This document shows positions 1 to 7,954 of a DNA stretch of 64,000 nt, piece after piece. Below the pieces are notes generated by a model. The model was given only the letters and a program-made list of their open reading frames with translations. It ran no database searches and was not told where the DNA came from. The position numbers and the translations under genes are program-made. Location of the stretch: positions 11,462-75,461 of the forward strand of contig CAMXXV010000003.1 of assembly GCA_947253285.1 (NCBI GenBank). Reading direction: 5' to 3'. The stretch comes from an uncultured Candidatus Saccharibacteria bacterium (lineage in GTDB: Bacteria; Patescibacteriota; Saccharimonadia; Saccharimonadales; Saccharimonadaceae). Positions within the stretch are counted from its first letter, which is position 1. The number at the start of each line of letters is the position of its first letter.

Positions 1-711
1 ATTTACTGTGTGGCTTCCGAGCAGAAGTTCTACTTTGAGCAGCTCTTTGCCATGGCTAAGAAGATTGGGCTCAAGACTGAAATGATTCATATGTGGTACG
101 GCCTCATTGACCAAATCAACGAAGATGGCACGCGTGAAAAAATGTCTTCACGTAAGGGCGTTGTACTACTAGAAGACCTCTTAAATGAGGCTGAAAATCG
201 CGCCCGCGAAAACGCCAAGGCGAAGGATATCAGCGACGACGACATCAAAAAGATTGCCGTGGGCGCCATCAAGTTCTCCGACTTTGCCGCCGACCGCCGT
301 ACTGGTATGCTCTTCAACTGGGACACCATGTTCAGCCTGACTGGCTTCTCGGGGCCGTATGTACAATACGCCGCCGTCCGCGTTAACAAAATTCTTGCCG
401 ACCACCCATTGCAAGCTGATTTGATTGACCATAATTATGATTACGACGCCGAGCGCGCTGTCATCCTCAAGCTTCTAGACTACCCGAGCATTGTCCGCCT
501 TGCCGCCAATAATCTTGAGCCACATCGTCTCGCAACTTATGCCTACGAACTCGCCAAGACAATGAATCGCTACTACGAGCAAACCAGCATCGCCACCGAC
601 GACGTTCCAGCCGGAGTCAAGCAGGCGCGCCTCATGCTCATCAGCCACGTGGCCGCCGTCTTCAGCCACTGTCTAAACTTGCTCGGCATCGCCGTGCCAC
701 ATCGCATGTAG
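1..711 (+). CDS. argS: Arginyl-tRNA synthetase, C-terminal part (5' end outside window)
   Basis: Charges tRNA-Arg with arginine in the cytoplasm. The reading frame is open from base 1, so the gene begins upstream of the window. Visible are the class I signature KMSSRKG (variant of KMSKS) near the start, then the sequence GFSGPYVQYAAVR typical of ArgS, and a helical DALR-type anticodon-binding domain ending in LGIAVPHRM, matching the usual ArgS C-terminus. About 236 residues are present of a usual 550-600. A GTG at position 10 lies inside the gene and is not the start. It is followed by orn after 12 bases, but orn appears to have its own promoter. The identification is firm from motifs alone. 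Confidence 0.95.
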   Translation: MYCVASEQKFYFEQLFAMAKKIGLKTEMIHMWYGLIDQINEDGTREKMSSRKGVVLLEDLLNEAENRARENAKAKDISDDDIKKIAVGAIKFSDFAADRRTGMLFNWDTMFSLTGFSGPYVQYAAVRVNKILADHPLQADLIDHNYDYDAERAVILKLLDYPSIVRLAANNLEPHRLATYAYELAKTMNRYYEQTSIATDDVPAGVKQARLMLISHVAAVFSHCLNLLGIAVPHRM

Positions 712-723
712 TACAATAGTAGT

Positions 724-1260
724 ATGAATAAGGCGAATTTGTTGTGGGTTGACCTCGAGATGACGGGGCTTGACCCAGCGGTAGATAAGATTTGTGAGAT
801 TGGTGCCATCGCCACCGATTTCGAATTTGATGAGGTAGCACGCTACGAATCGGCCGTCAAAGTTGACCGTGAGTTTATGCTGTCGCGCATGAATAACGAC
901 TTTTGGCGCAAACACAAGGCTTCGCACGACCAGCTTATTAAAAATAGCACCGCGCTTGAAGCCAAGTCGGCCGCCAAAGTTGAGCAAGAATTAATTGCCT
1001 TCGTCAAGAATAATTTCGACCTCACCCAGCCAATTTATCTGGCAGGCAACTCCATCCACCAAGACCAAAAGTTTATTGCGCGTGAATGGGTGCAATTAAA
1101 CGACCTCTTAAACTACCGCCAGCTCGACGTTAGCGCGTGGAAGATTATCTTTGAACATCACGGCGTCGTATTTAGTAAGCCAGAAGACCACCGCGCCATG
1201 AGCGATATTGAGGGCTCAATCAACGAACTTAAATTCTATCTTGAAAAGGTGAAGTTTTAA
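724..1260 (+). CDS. orn: Oligoribonuclease (DEDDh 3'-5' exonuclease)
   Basis: Degrades 2-5 nucleotide RNA fragments, and pGpG in organisms using c-di-GMP, to mononucleotides. The 178 residues match the family length (about 180). All DEDDh motifs are visible: WVDLEMTGLDP (D, E), AGNSIHQDQKF (D), and HRAMSDIEGSI (H, D). The start is ATG at 724, preceded by TACAAT at 712-717 with a 6-base gap and no Shine-Dalgarno, so the mRNA is probably leaderless. The next gene overlaps as TAATG, implying translational coupling. Orn is usual in Proteobacteria and Actinobacteria; its presence in a small genome suggests nanoRNA turnover is kept as a core function. Confidence 0.93.
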   Translation: MNKANLLWVDLEMTGLDPAVDKICEIGAIATDFEFDEVARYESAVKVDREFMLSRMNNDFWRKHKASHDQLIKNSTALEAKSAAKVEQELIAFVKNNFDLTQPIYLAGNSIHQDQKFIAREWVQLNDLLNYRQLDVSAWKIIFEHHGVVFSKPEDHRAMSDIEGSINELKFYLEKVKF

Positions 1261-1586
1261 TGAACGAAGCCCAAGTTATCGCCGCCATCACCAGCTTACC
1301 GCGCGTCACCGCTGACGACCGCACCACTGAGCAGCAGCTAATTTATACGGTGGATGGTCAAATGTTTGCCATTATAAAGCATGGCTCCAACCCGCTCGCC
1401 CTCAGTTTACTGTGCGACCGCAACCTCAGCCGTCTCCTAGAATCGCAGTACGAGTCAGTTTTACCAGGGCAGGGGTTGAGCAAGCAGTGGATTACTATCC
1501 TCCTCACCGGCCAGCTGTCCGATGAGGACATTATCGACCAAATTCGCCACGCTTACGAGCAAGCCCGCACACCAGATAACGCTTAG
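1260..1586 (+). CDS. MmcQ/YjbR-family protein
   Basis: A 108-residue protein of the YjbR (CyaY-like fold) family. Recognisable elements are the HGSNPLALSLLCD strand region, a Q-Y segment (ESQYESVLPG), and the C-terminal signature LSKQWITILL followed by DEDIIDQIRHAYE, which corresponds to the family's K-x-W-x-x-V-x-L...L-I-x-x-S-Y-x-L pattern. Family members are small DNA-binding or unassigned proteins; no reaction can be stated. It overlaps the stop of orn as TAATG and is followed by a hairpin at 1592-1614, so orn and this gene form a two-gene unit. Confidence 0.75.
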   Translation: MNEAQVIAAITSLPRVTADDRTTEQQLIYTVDGQMFAIIKHGSNPLALSLLCDRNLSRLLESQYESVLPGQGLSKQWITILLTGQLSDEDIIDQIRHAYEQARTPDNA

Positions 1587-1591
1587 ACTAA

Positions 1592-1614
1592 AATAGACCG
1601 CCACGCGGTCTATT
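1592..1614. terminator. Hairpin between convergent genes
   Basis: Perfect 9-bp inverted repeat (AATAGACCG / CGGTCTATT) with a 5-base loop. On the minus strand it is followed by TTTTAG, so it best serves the leftward gene at 1636-3069. On the plus strand the T-run is weak. It lies in a 49-base gap between convergent genes. Confidence 0.65.
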
Positions 1615-1635
1615 CTAATTCTTATTTACCCTAGG

Positions 1636-3069
1636 CTAGTCGCTATTGGAGTTATTGCGGTCAATGGTTGACGCGTCAGCCGCGCTATTTGAGCGCATTA
1701 ATGATTGCACTTGCTGAATACTAGCGTCCAAGCGGTCAGTGACAGCTGAAATATCTTTCAAAGCCGCATCAACTACTTCACGCTGCTTTTTCTTGTGGAT
1801 TTTATTACTAATCGCTTTCATTGAGCCAATTAGCTGGTTAAGGTGCTGCCGCATAGTAGCTGGCAAGTCTTGGTCAAGTTTACCCTGAGCGCGTGAATCA
1901 TCCAACTTCTGCTTTATATCTTTACTTGGCTTCGCGGCTTTATATTTGTTATTACCGCCAACCCCCATGCCAATTCCAGCCAAATTCTTCTCTTGAGTAT
2001 TAATCGTCAAAATAATTTCGCTGAGCGCTGATGTCTCATCGCGCGACAGAGCAACCTGACTCTGATTGGCATACTTAAACACTGCTTGAATGTTAGCAAT
2101 GCTAAGTTGAACACGATTTAAACCCGCCAACGGGCCATCATTTTGCGAACTTAACGCCGCCACAATAGCCACTATAGTTATCACAACAGTAACACCAACA
2201 CCAGCGTACACAAATAACTTACTATCCAGCGGCTTTCTGGTATTTTTCGCCGAATCTGATGCGATATAATTCAAATAATCCACGCTACCATTAATTGGCG
2301 CCGGAGCTGGCTTAGGAGTAGCATGAGTCTGCTCTGGAGACTCACCTTCAATAAAGGTGGTTGGCGCAGCGGGAGTAGCTTGTGGCGGATAAGCGTAATT
2401 CTGGCCTTGACCTGGATATTGCTGTTGGTATTGTTGATATTGCTGATATTGTTGGTACTGAGCGTAGGCCTGTGGTGGATAGCTCGGCATTGGCGGAATA
2501 TTCTGATTGGCTGCATTAACACTATCCGGTGTACCTGGAGTAAACGACAATCGCTGCCCAGCGTAATTGTTGATTGGTTGCTGCGTCGGTGGCAAAACCA
2601 TTTGAAAGGTACTTGGCGCATCAAACTGAGGTCGGTCAGGTTTTAGAGTGTGCACCTGGCCAGTAGCATAATATTCACTCGCAATAATAGTACCATTGTT
2701 AGTCCCCTGTAGAAGCTTATTGTTTCGCTTCGGGATGATATTACCAGGGTGTTTCTTAAAATCACCCTTCGGCAGGGCTGAACCGTAAATATTATCATTT
2801 ACCACTGAGTCATCCAGTGCCATTGGCACTTTACTCATTGGGCTATTTGGATCATTGAAGCTCGGCGCATTATAAGTTGGGATGTCGGGCGATGTCAACA
2901 TCGCTGAATTATAACTCAGCTTGTTGTTGTCATTATCATTATCGTTGGTGCTATTAGTAGTAGCTGGCTTATTGGCATTCTTATTAGGCAACGCCTTTTT
3001 GGGAGTATTCTTGAGGGGACTCTTCAACGCGCCACTACTAGGTGTACTACTGCCCGAACTCTTAACCAT
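1636..3069 (-). CDS. Single-pass membrane protein with Pro/Gln/Tyr-rich cytoplasmic tail, unknown function
   Basis: Not recognised as a named family. Residues 1-280 are low-complexity and probably disordered: Ser/Asn/Lys-rich at the start, then Pro/Gln/Tyr-rich with YQQ repeats near residues 205-220. One membrane helix follows at about 286-307 (YAGVGVTVVITIVAIVAAL), then a helical C-terminal domain of about 165 residues, predicted outside. There is no signal peptide, consistent with N-in/C-out. The start ATG at 3069 has TAAAAT at 3076-3081 on its strand, 6 bases upstream, a leaderless arrangement. It diverges from dnaG. The long P/Q-rich tail resembles the tail of the PrgI-like protein at 34327-35370, but that is only a compositional likeness. 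Confidence 0.7.
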   Translation of the reverse strand: MVKSSGSSTPSSGALKSPLKNTPKKALPNKNANKPATTNSTNDNDNDNNKLSYNSAMLTSPDIPTYNAPSFNDPNSPMSKVPMALDDSVVNDNIYGSALPKGDFKKHPGNIIPKRNNKLLQGTNNGTIIASEYYATGQVHTLKPDRPQFDAPSTFQMVLPPTQQPINNYAGQRLSFTPGTPDSVNAANQNIPPMPSYPPQAYAQYQQYQQYQQYQQQYPGQGQNYAYPPQATPAAPTTFIEGESPEQTHATPKPAPAPINGSVDYLNYIASDSAKNTRKPLDSKLFVYAGVGVTVVITIVAIVAALSSQNDGPLAGLNRVQLSIANIQAVFKYANQSQVALSRDETSALSEIILTINTQEKNLAGIGMGVGGNNKYKAAKPSKDIKQKLDDSRAQGKLDQDLPATMRQHLNQLIGSMKAISNKIHKKKQREVVDAALKDISAVTDRLDASIQQVQSLMRSNSAADASTIDRNNSNSD

Positions 3070-3123
3070 ACCTAAATTTTAGCATAAACAACATGAACTG
3101 ACAATTGTTATATAATAATAGTA

Positions 3124-4917
3124 GTGAACGACGCTAGGGAAGAAATTAGAAACCGGCTCGCCATCGAAGATGTGATTGGCGAATATGTCGAGCTGCGCCG
3201 CGCAGGGCGCTATTTCAAGGCGCTCAGCCCGTTTACCCACGAACATACACCATCCTTCATTGTCACCCCCGACCGCAACATTTGGCATGACTTTTCCTCA
3301 GGGCAGGGTGGCGACATCTTTAAGTTTGTCATGTTAGCCGAAGGCGTTAGCTTTCCTGAGGCTATGGAAATTCTAGCACGCAAGGCGGGCGTCGACCTCA
3401 GTAAATACGATACTCGCCATCGCAAAGGCCTTGCAGAACTAAAGGCTAAACAAATCGAAATGAATACTATCGCCATGAATTACTTCCAGAGGCAACTAAT
3501 TAACAGTAAACTGGCTCTAGAATACGCCCGTAAGCGACGTCAATTATCACCCGAAACCATCTTAAAGTGGGGCATTGGCTACGCGCCACCACGTCATCAA
3601 CTCAAATCACTCCTCATGAGCAAGGGTTATCAACGCGATGACATCAAGGCGGCCGGCCTCAATATCTTTGAAGACTACAATTTCAAAGGTGAAGGCGAAG
3701 GCTACCACGGCGGCAACCGGCTCATGATTCCACTACGTGATAGCCAAGGGCAGGTGGTGGGCTTCACTGGTCGCATTTTAGACGACCACCAACCAAAGTA
3801 CCTCAACACCCCAGCCACTGCCGTTTACGATAAGGGGCGCCAACTCTTTGGCCTCAACTTTGCACGCGACGCCATCCGCGCCAAGGGCTACGTTATTGTA
3901 GTAGAGGGCAACATGGATGTGATGACTTCATCACAAGCTGGCATCAGTAATATCGTAGCAGTTGCCGGCACTGCTTTGACGACTTATCACCTCAAGAGCC
4001 TCGGGCGGTTGACTCGCGACATTCGCTTCTGCTTTGATTCCGACGCCGCAGGCGTAAAAGCCACCGAGCGCGCCATCGCGCTTGCCGGCCCGCTCAACCT
4101 CAATTTATCCGTCATTGATTATTCTAAAGCCGGAGTGAAAGACCCTGACGAACTAATTAAAAAGGACGTTGCCGCGTGGGAGAAGTTATCTAATACTAAT
4201 ACGCCAGCCGTAGATTGGGTGCTTGAGCGTTATAAGTCACAAAACAACCTTTCAACCGCCGAAGGCAAAAAAGTCGTCACTTCAAAGGCCCTCGCCGTCG
4301 TCAAAAATCTCACCGACCCCGTTGAAGTTGAGTTTTATCTCAAGAAAATTGCTACACTCACCGACACTAGCGTAGAAACTTTATCCCGCAAACTCGCCGG
4401 CACACCTGAGCCGACTGCGCCACCACGGCGCCACGCGGTCAAAACTACTCTGAAGCCAGCTAACCGCCACACTACCGACTATTACCTCGATTTAATTTTC
4501 GCGATTGCGTTAAAGAATCAAATTAACCGGCCACTCGTCGCAAAAATTCCCGATAGTTACCTCAGCACTCCATTTATTCAGCTCAAGCAAAACTTACTTG
4601 GGCAGGATACCCCGACCAGCGAAGCTACCGACTTAATTGCCAAGCTTGAAATGTTTAGCGATGCTGAATTACCACCACATCCCAACTTCACCAATTTAAT
4701 GCTCGCTAGCCTCAATACGCTATTCAAGCTCCAACTCCAGCACCAGCTCGACCAACTTCAAGCTCAGTTCGACCAAGCTTTTAACAGTGGTAGTAACGAC
4801 CTCACCGACTTAAACACCAAGCTCACCACCACACGTCAAGCACTCACCAAGCTGGAACGTAGCAACGTCAGCAATGACTTCGCTGGCCTACGCGACCTCT
4901 GGCAGCAACAGAGCTAA
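3124..4917 (+). CDS. dnaG: DNA primase lacking zinc ligands
   Basis: Makes RNA primers for chromosome replication. The 597 residues match the family length. The N-terminal zinc-ribbon domain is recognisable, but all four metal ligands are replaced: C-x2-H becomes S35-PF-T38, and C-x2-C becomes D56-FS-S59, with exactly the usual spacing. The RNA polymerase core is intact, including a Toprim with VVEGNMD and a FDSDAAG acidic motif. A C-terminal helical domain suitable for helicase contact follows. The start is GTG at 3124, 7 bases after TATAAT (3111-3116), so leaderless. It diverges from the membrane protein to its left. The lost ligands are described separately as a finding. Confidence 0.95.
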   Translation: MNDAREEIRNRLAIEDVIGEYVELRRAGRYFKALSPFTHEHTPSFIVTPDRNIWHDFSSGQGGDIFKFVMLAEGVSFPEAMEILARKAGVDLSKYDTRHRKGLAELKAKQIEMNTIAMNYFQRQLINSKLALEYARKRRQLSPETILKWGIGYAPPRHQLKSLLMSKGYQRDDIKAAGLNIFEDYNFKGEGEGYHGGNRLMIPLRDSQGQVVGFTGRILDDHQPKYLNTPATAVYDKGRQLFGLNFARDAIRAKGYVIVVEGNMDVMTSSQAGISNIVAVAGTALTTYHLKSLGRLTRDIRFCFDSDAAGVKATERAIALAGPLNLNLSVIDYSKAGVKDPDELIKKDVAAWEKLSNTNTPAVDWVLERYKSQNNLSTAEGKKVVTSKALAVVKNLTDPVEVEFYLKKIATLTDTSVETLSRKLAGTPEPTAPPRRHAVKTTLKPANRHTTDYYLDLIFAIALKNQINRPLVAKIPDSYLSTPFIQLKQNLLGQDTPTSEATDLIAKLEMFSDAELPPHPNFTNLMLASLNTLFKLQLQHQLDQLQAQFDQAFNSGSNDLTDLNTKLTTTRQALTKLERSNVSNDFAGLRDLWQQQS

Positions 4918-4929
4918 GCGTTACCGCTA

Positions 4930-4958
4930 TTGACATTTTTAGCATAATATGCTAAAAT
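4930..4958 (+). promoter_or_regulatory. Sigma-70-type promoter of the 4968 gene
   Basis: TTGACA at 4930-4935, a 17-base spacer, then TAAAAT at 4953-4958. The expected transcription start falls within a few bases of the GTG at 4968, giving an mRNA with essentially no leader. It is the clearest complete -35/-10 pair in the window and supports reading the many TANAAT boxes before other start codons as true -10 elements. Confidence 0.75.
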
Positions 4959-4967
4959 ACCGACATA

Positions 4968-5303
4968 GTGAAAAATAAAACAAAAAGTCAAACCATTTCC
5001 CACCACAGCATCCCGAGTTCACTCCAGATACTGGTTGACCGCTCGCATCAAATGGAGTATAAGGCGCGTCGTGGTTACTACAAGACGATTCAATACATCT
5101 TCATCGTCGCCGGTATTGGCTTGGCTTTAGCTGCTACGCACGGAGCATTTTACCCAGTCTATCATCACGTCACAGTGCCCGAGTTTAACCGCCGCGTCCA
5201 TGCCGACCTTCACACTTACAGTGAGGCCGACATCCCGTCCGACGCTATGCTCGCTGACAGTAAATCGTTACGACTTCTAAAACGCTTCTTACGCCGCTGT
5301 TAA
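4968..5303 (+). CDS. Small single-pass membrane protein, unknown
   Basis: 111 residues, not recognised. It has a polar N-terminus, one membrane helix at about residues 43-62 (IFIVAGIGLALAATHGAFYPV), and a short, charged C-terminal part. The start is GTG at 4968 directly downstream of a consensus promoter. The gene stands alone after dnaG and is followed after 27 bases by a gene with its own -10 box. The good promoter and clean codon structure argue that it is real; nothing indicates a function. Confidence 0.6.
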   Translation: MKNKTKSQTISHHSIPSSLQILVDRSHQMEYKARRGYYKTIQYIFIVAGIGLALAATHGAFYPVYHHVTVPEFNRRVHADLHTYSEADIPSDAMLADSKSLRLLKRFLRRC

Positions 5304-5330
5304 ATTAACCAAAAGGATTATAATAGAATT

Positions 5331-6107
5331 ATGAAGAAATTACTCGCATTTGATATTGACGACACCTTAAACGTAGCCAAAACTCCAATGACAGGTGAGA
5401 TGGCGCACATTTTTGCTGAGCTCCTTGACTATTATCCAGTTTGTGTGATTTCTGGGCAAAAATTTGGCCAGTTTATTCGCCAAATTCTTTTGCCACTGAA
5501 CGACGAAGCCACTCCCGAGCGCATGAAGCGACTCCATTTAATGGTAGCGCAGGGGACACAGTATTATGTTTATCAGTCAGGTGATCCATTCCAGCCAGAA
5601 AGCTGGCGCGAAGTCTACTCTTATCCGCTCACTAATGAACAAGTAAACCAAATCGCCACTGCTGTTGAGCAAGCCGCGCGTGAACTAGGTTATTGGTGCG
5701 AGCAGCCAGTTGGCGAAATTATCGAAAACCGCAGCAGCCAGGTCACCTTTAGCGCCCTTGGTCAAGCCGCCGCGCCGGTTGATAAGTATCAGTGGGACCC
5801 AGACCACAGCAAACGCAATAAGATTGTCACCCGCGCCCGCGAACTCGCGCCCGACTTTGATTATGAAGTTGCTGGCACCACAAGTATTAATGTCTTTTTG
5901 CCAGGTATGAATAAGACTTTCGGTATGAATCAGCTAATGAAAGCATTAAATTTGCAGAAGTCCGACATTCTTTACTTTGGCGATATGACTCAACCGGGCG
6001 GCAATGATTACCCAGTCAAACAAATGGGAATCGATGTCATTACCGTCACCAAATGGCAAGATACCGCCTATGCCTTGCAGGGCATTATTGGCCTGAATCG
6101 CCATTAA
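5331..6107 (+). CDS. HAD-IIB phosphatase, eukaryotic phosphomannomutase-like
   Basis: 258 residues with the HAD core: motif I FDIDDTLN (nucleophile D8, acid D10), motif II VISGQ, and motif IV GDMTQPGGND. The region SINVFLPGMNKTFGMNQL and the PGGND loop match eukaryotic-type phosphomannomutases (PMM2 class) more closely than generic Cof phosphatases; the cap has the family's ENRSSQVTFSALG stretch. Likely reaction: mannose/glucose 6-phosphate to 1-phosphate conversion, or a phosphatase relative of it. A phosphomannose/phosphoglucose isomerase is encoded at 29736, which could supply substrate. The start ATG at 5331 lies 6 bases after TATAAT (5319-5324). Mutase versus phosphatase activity cannot be settled from sequence. 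Confidence 0.8.
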   Translation: MKKLLAFDIDDTLNVAKTPMTGEMAHIFAELLDYYPVCVISGQKFGQFIRQILLPLNDEATPERMKRLHLMVAQGTQYYVYQSGDPFQPESWREVYSYPLTNEQVNQIATAVEQAARELGYWCEQPVGEIIENRSSQVTFSALGQAAAPVDKYQWDPDHSKRNKIVTRARELAPDFDYEVAGTTSINVFLPGMNKTFGMNQLMKALNLQKSDILYFGDMTQPGGNDYPVKQMGIDVITVTKWQDTAYALQGIIGLNRH

Positions 6108-6128
6108 GTATGTTAAAATAGTAGGCAG

Positions 6129-6220
6129 GGAGGGGTGTCCGAGCGGTTGAAGGAGCACGCTTGGAAAGCGTGTATAGGCGGTGACGTCTATCTGGGGTTC
6201 GAATCCCCATCCCTCCGCCA
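6129..6220 (+). tRNA. tRNA-Ser (anticodon GGA)
   Basis: A 92-base class II tRNA with a long variable arm. Acceptor GGAGGGG pairs with TCCCTCC, the anticodon stem CACGC/GCGTG encloses loop TTGGAAA with anticodon GGA, the T-arm is TGGGG-TTCGAAT-CCCCA, the discriminator is G and CCA is encoded. It is followed by a strong hairpin at 6236-6264. Confidence 0.96.
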
Positions 6221-6235
6221 GTATTATTTACTACT

Positions 6236-6264
6236 AAAAATAGGGCTCGAAAGCCCTATTTTTT
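6236..6264. terminator. Bidirectional terminator after tRNA-Ser and the pilin operon
   Basis: AAAAATAGGGCT and its complement AGCCCTATTTTT with a CGAA loop; A and T tracts on both sides make it work in both directions. It separates rightward tRNA-Ser from the leftward pilin operon that ends at 6277. Confidence 0.85.
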
Positions 6265-6276
6265 AAACTTTGCTTA

Positions 6277-6615
6277 CTAGCCAACATGAGCGCCGGATAC
6301 GCCACCAGCCCCGCCATTAGTACTAAGAGTTTGGAATATCCAGTTTACAATAGCATAACCAAGAATTGCCACCACTAGACCAACAATAGCGTAGAGAATA
6401 GTATTTTTTGCATCCTTCACTCGACCACTATCACCACCAGATAATACGTAGCGAATACCACCATAGATAATCATAAAAATTGCCAGAACGCCAACCGCAA
6501 ATAACAAGATATTGATAAAGCGGGGAATAACAGCGTTCACTCCATTAAATAGATCAGTTGGTTGACCTTTTCCACGGTATGGTCCGCTAAATACATCCGG
6601 TAGTGACAACGACAT
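6277..6615 (-). CDS. T4SS-pilin-like protein 1 (two membrane helices)
   Basis: 112 residues; last gene of the leftward pilin operon. Two hydrophobic helices (about 31-52 and 70-94) flank a short polar loop with the family signature YGGIRYVLSGGD...AKNTILYAIVGL, as in the T4SS_pilin family common in Patescibacteria and related in layout to VirB2/TrbC. Unlike the next three paralogues it has no clear signal peptide. Start at 6615 with AGGAA upstream. By family analogy it is a small membrane subunit that could polymerise in or near the secretion channel; pilus formation is an inference. Confidence 0.8.
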   Translation of the reverse strand: MSLSLPDVFSGPYRGKGQPTDLFNGVNAVIPRFINILLFAVGVLAIFMIIYGGIRYVLSGGDSGRVKDAKNTILYAIVGLVVAILGYAIVNWIFQTLSTNGGAGGVSGAHVG

Positions 6616-6626
6616 TAGTCTAGTTC

Positions 6627-7055
6627 CTACTTACTACTACCGCTATCAGCACCCCATAGGCCGGTAATCCAGTTGACCACGGCGTAGGCGATAATAGCCA
6701 CGATCAAACCAACCACAGCGTAAATCAAGGTGTCCTTAGCAGATGTCACTTGGTTCTTGTCGCCATGAGCAGTAGTGTAACGAATACCAGCGAAAATAAT
6801 CATCACAACTGACAGAATACCGACAATAAACAGCATGGTATTAATCACAGTAGTCACAATTGGCTTATCACCAGTAAATAGGTCTTTAGCCTGACCATTA
6901 CCCTTTGAACAGTTTTCAGCTACTGCACCAGTTAAACCCTGGGAAGTATCGCATTCGGTAGCTAAAGCTGGAGACACATTAAAGGCCCCAAGAGCCAATG
7001 CTGCAACAGCTGCAGTGGTTATACCGACGCGTAGTTTGTTTAATATACTTTTCAT
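6627..7055 (-). CDS. T4SS-pilin-like protein 2
   Basis: 142 residues with a signal peptide (about 1-32, ending PALA-T), a short Cys-containing ectodomain, then two membrane helices around the signature IFAGIRYTTAHGD...AKDTLIYAVVGLIVAIIAYAVVNW split by a short charged loop. The nearest relative is the neighbour at 7136-7528, with the same TAHGDK.QV.SAKDT loop, suggesting recent tandem duplication. A strong Shine-Dalgarno (AGGAGG) precedes the ATG. Gaps within the operon vary; 80 bases separate this gene from the one upstream. Confidence 0.8.
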   Translation of the reverse strand: MKSILNKLRVGITTAAVAALALGAFNVSPALATECDTSQGLTGAVAENCSKGNGQAKDLFTGDKPIVTTVINTMLFIVGILSVVMIIFAGIRYTTAHGDKNQVTSAKDTLIYAVVGLIVAIIAYAVVNWITGLWGADSGSSK

Positions 7056-7135
7056 TTTGAGTTTTCCTCCTTTATCTAAACTACTTTAACTTAATTATAC
7101 AATATTCTATTTATAATGCAATACCTAAATTAACA

Positions 7136-7528
7136 TTATGGCTTTCCGCCCTTAGCTTGGAAGGCTTTAACAACCCAGTCAACCAGCGCATAAGCAACAA
7201 TCGCTACCACTAGTCCAACCACCGCATAGACAACTGTATCCTTCGCTGATGCAACCTGAGTCTTGTCACCATGTGCAGTAACATAACGAATACCGCCATA
7301 AATAATCATTATCACAGCCAAAATGCCGACAATAAACAGCATAGTGGTGATAATAGTCTTGATTACATCATTCATTTCTATGCCACCCGCGGCATCCTGG
7401 GTCTTATTTAGCCCCTCATTTATATTATCTATACTATTAGCAAGAACACTCTTACTATACAAAAAACCTAGTGTAACCGCACTCATCCCAGTAGCAAGCA
7501 TTTTACTTATTTTTTTCATATTGGCCAT
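7136..7528 (-). CDS. T4SS-pilin-like protein 3
   Basis: 130 residues: signal peptide or first helix at about 8-30, then the paired helices with IIYGGIRYVTAHGDKTQV and AKDTVVYAVVGLVVAIVAYALVDW. The loop is nearly identical to pilin-like protein 2 while the N-terminal ectodomain differs. AGGAGG lies before the ATG. In family terms it is a small extracytoplasmic or membrane subunit; the operon position between other paralogues supports a joint structure rather than independent jobs. Confidence 0.8.
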   Translation of the reverse strand: MANMKKISKMLATGMSAVTLGFLYSKSVLANSIDNINEGLNKTQDAAGGIEMNDVIKTIITTMLFIVGILAVIMIIYGGIRYVTAHGDKTQVASAKDTVVYAVVGLVVAIVAYALVDWVVKAFQAKGGKP

Positions 7529-7537
7529 TTTATCCTC

Positions 7538-7954
7538 CTATTTTTTAAACCTTCCAACAACAAACTCAATCACTGCATATGCGCTCATAGCTAAAATTAA
7601 GCCAGCAATAGCATAAATTATTATAGTTTTAGCACTGGCAATATTATTTTTATTACCAGACGATGTCATATATTTAATCCCACCATAAATTATTATAGCG
7701 GTAGCAAAAATACCAGCACCAACTAACATTAATTTAACATAATTGGTGATTATAACTACTAAATTTGATTCCTGTGGCGCCTTTACGTCGCCCAAATCCT
7801 GACAAACAGCAGCATCTGGGTTGTAATGACAAGGACAACCATCGCCGCTTGGATTAACAGTGCAATCTTCATCAGCCATCGCCACACCAACTGGCAATAG
7901 TGCAGCCCCCAGCAAAACACCAATTAACATGCAACAGAGTAGTAATCGTTTCAT
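7538..7954 (-). CDS. T4SS-pilin-like protein 4 with Cys-rich ectodomain
   Basis: 138 residues from ATG at 7954. This start is chosen over a TTG at 7969 because GGAGAAAG sits at good distance and the ATG overlaps the preceding stop as ATGA. A signal peptide (ending AMA-DE) is followed by a short ectodomain with five cysteines (CTVNPSGDGCPCHYNP and on), then two helices with IIIYGGIKYMTSSGNKNN and AKTIIIYAIAGL. The cysteine-rich head sets it apart from pilins 2 and 3; it may be cross-linked or bind a partner, which is inference. Confidence 0.8.
   Translation of the reverse strand: MKRLLLCCMLIGVLLGAALLPVGVAMADEDCTVNPSGDGCPCHYNPDAAVCQDLGDVKAPQESNLVVIITNYVKLMLVGAGIFATAIIIYGGIKYMTSSGNKNNIASAKTIIIYAIAGLILAMSAYAVIEFVVGRFKK

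Noticed and set aside
2410..2465. Tandem trinucleotide-like repeat as a regulatory microsatellite
   Set aside because: It is in frame and encodes YQQ repeats of the membrane protein; no sign of a regulatory role.
6129..6264. Integration of the secretion locus at the 3' end of tRNA-Ser, as in a mobile island
   Set aside because: No integrase, relaxase or transposase is present, and I saw no repeat of the tRNA 3' end near 27.7 kb or 35.4 kb. The composition change alone is not enough.
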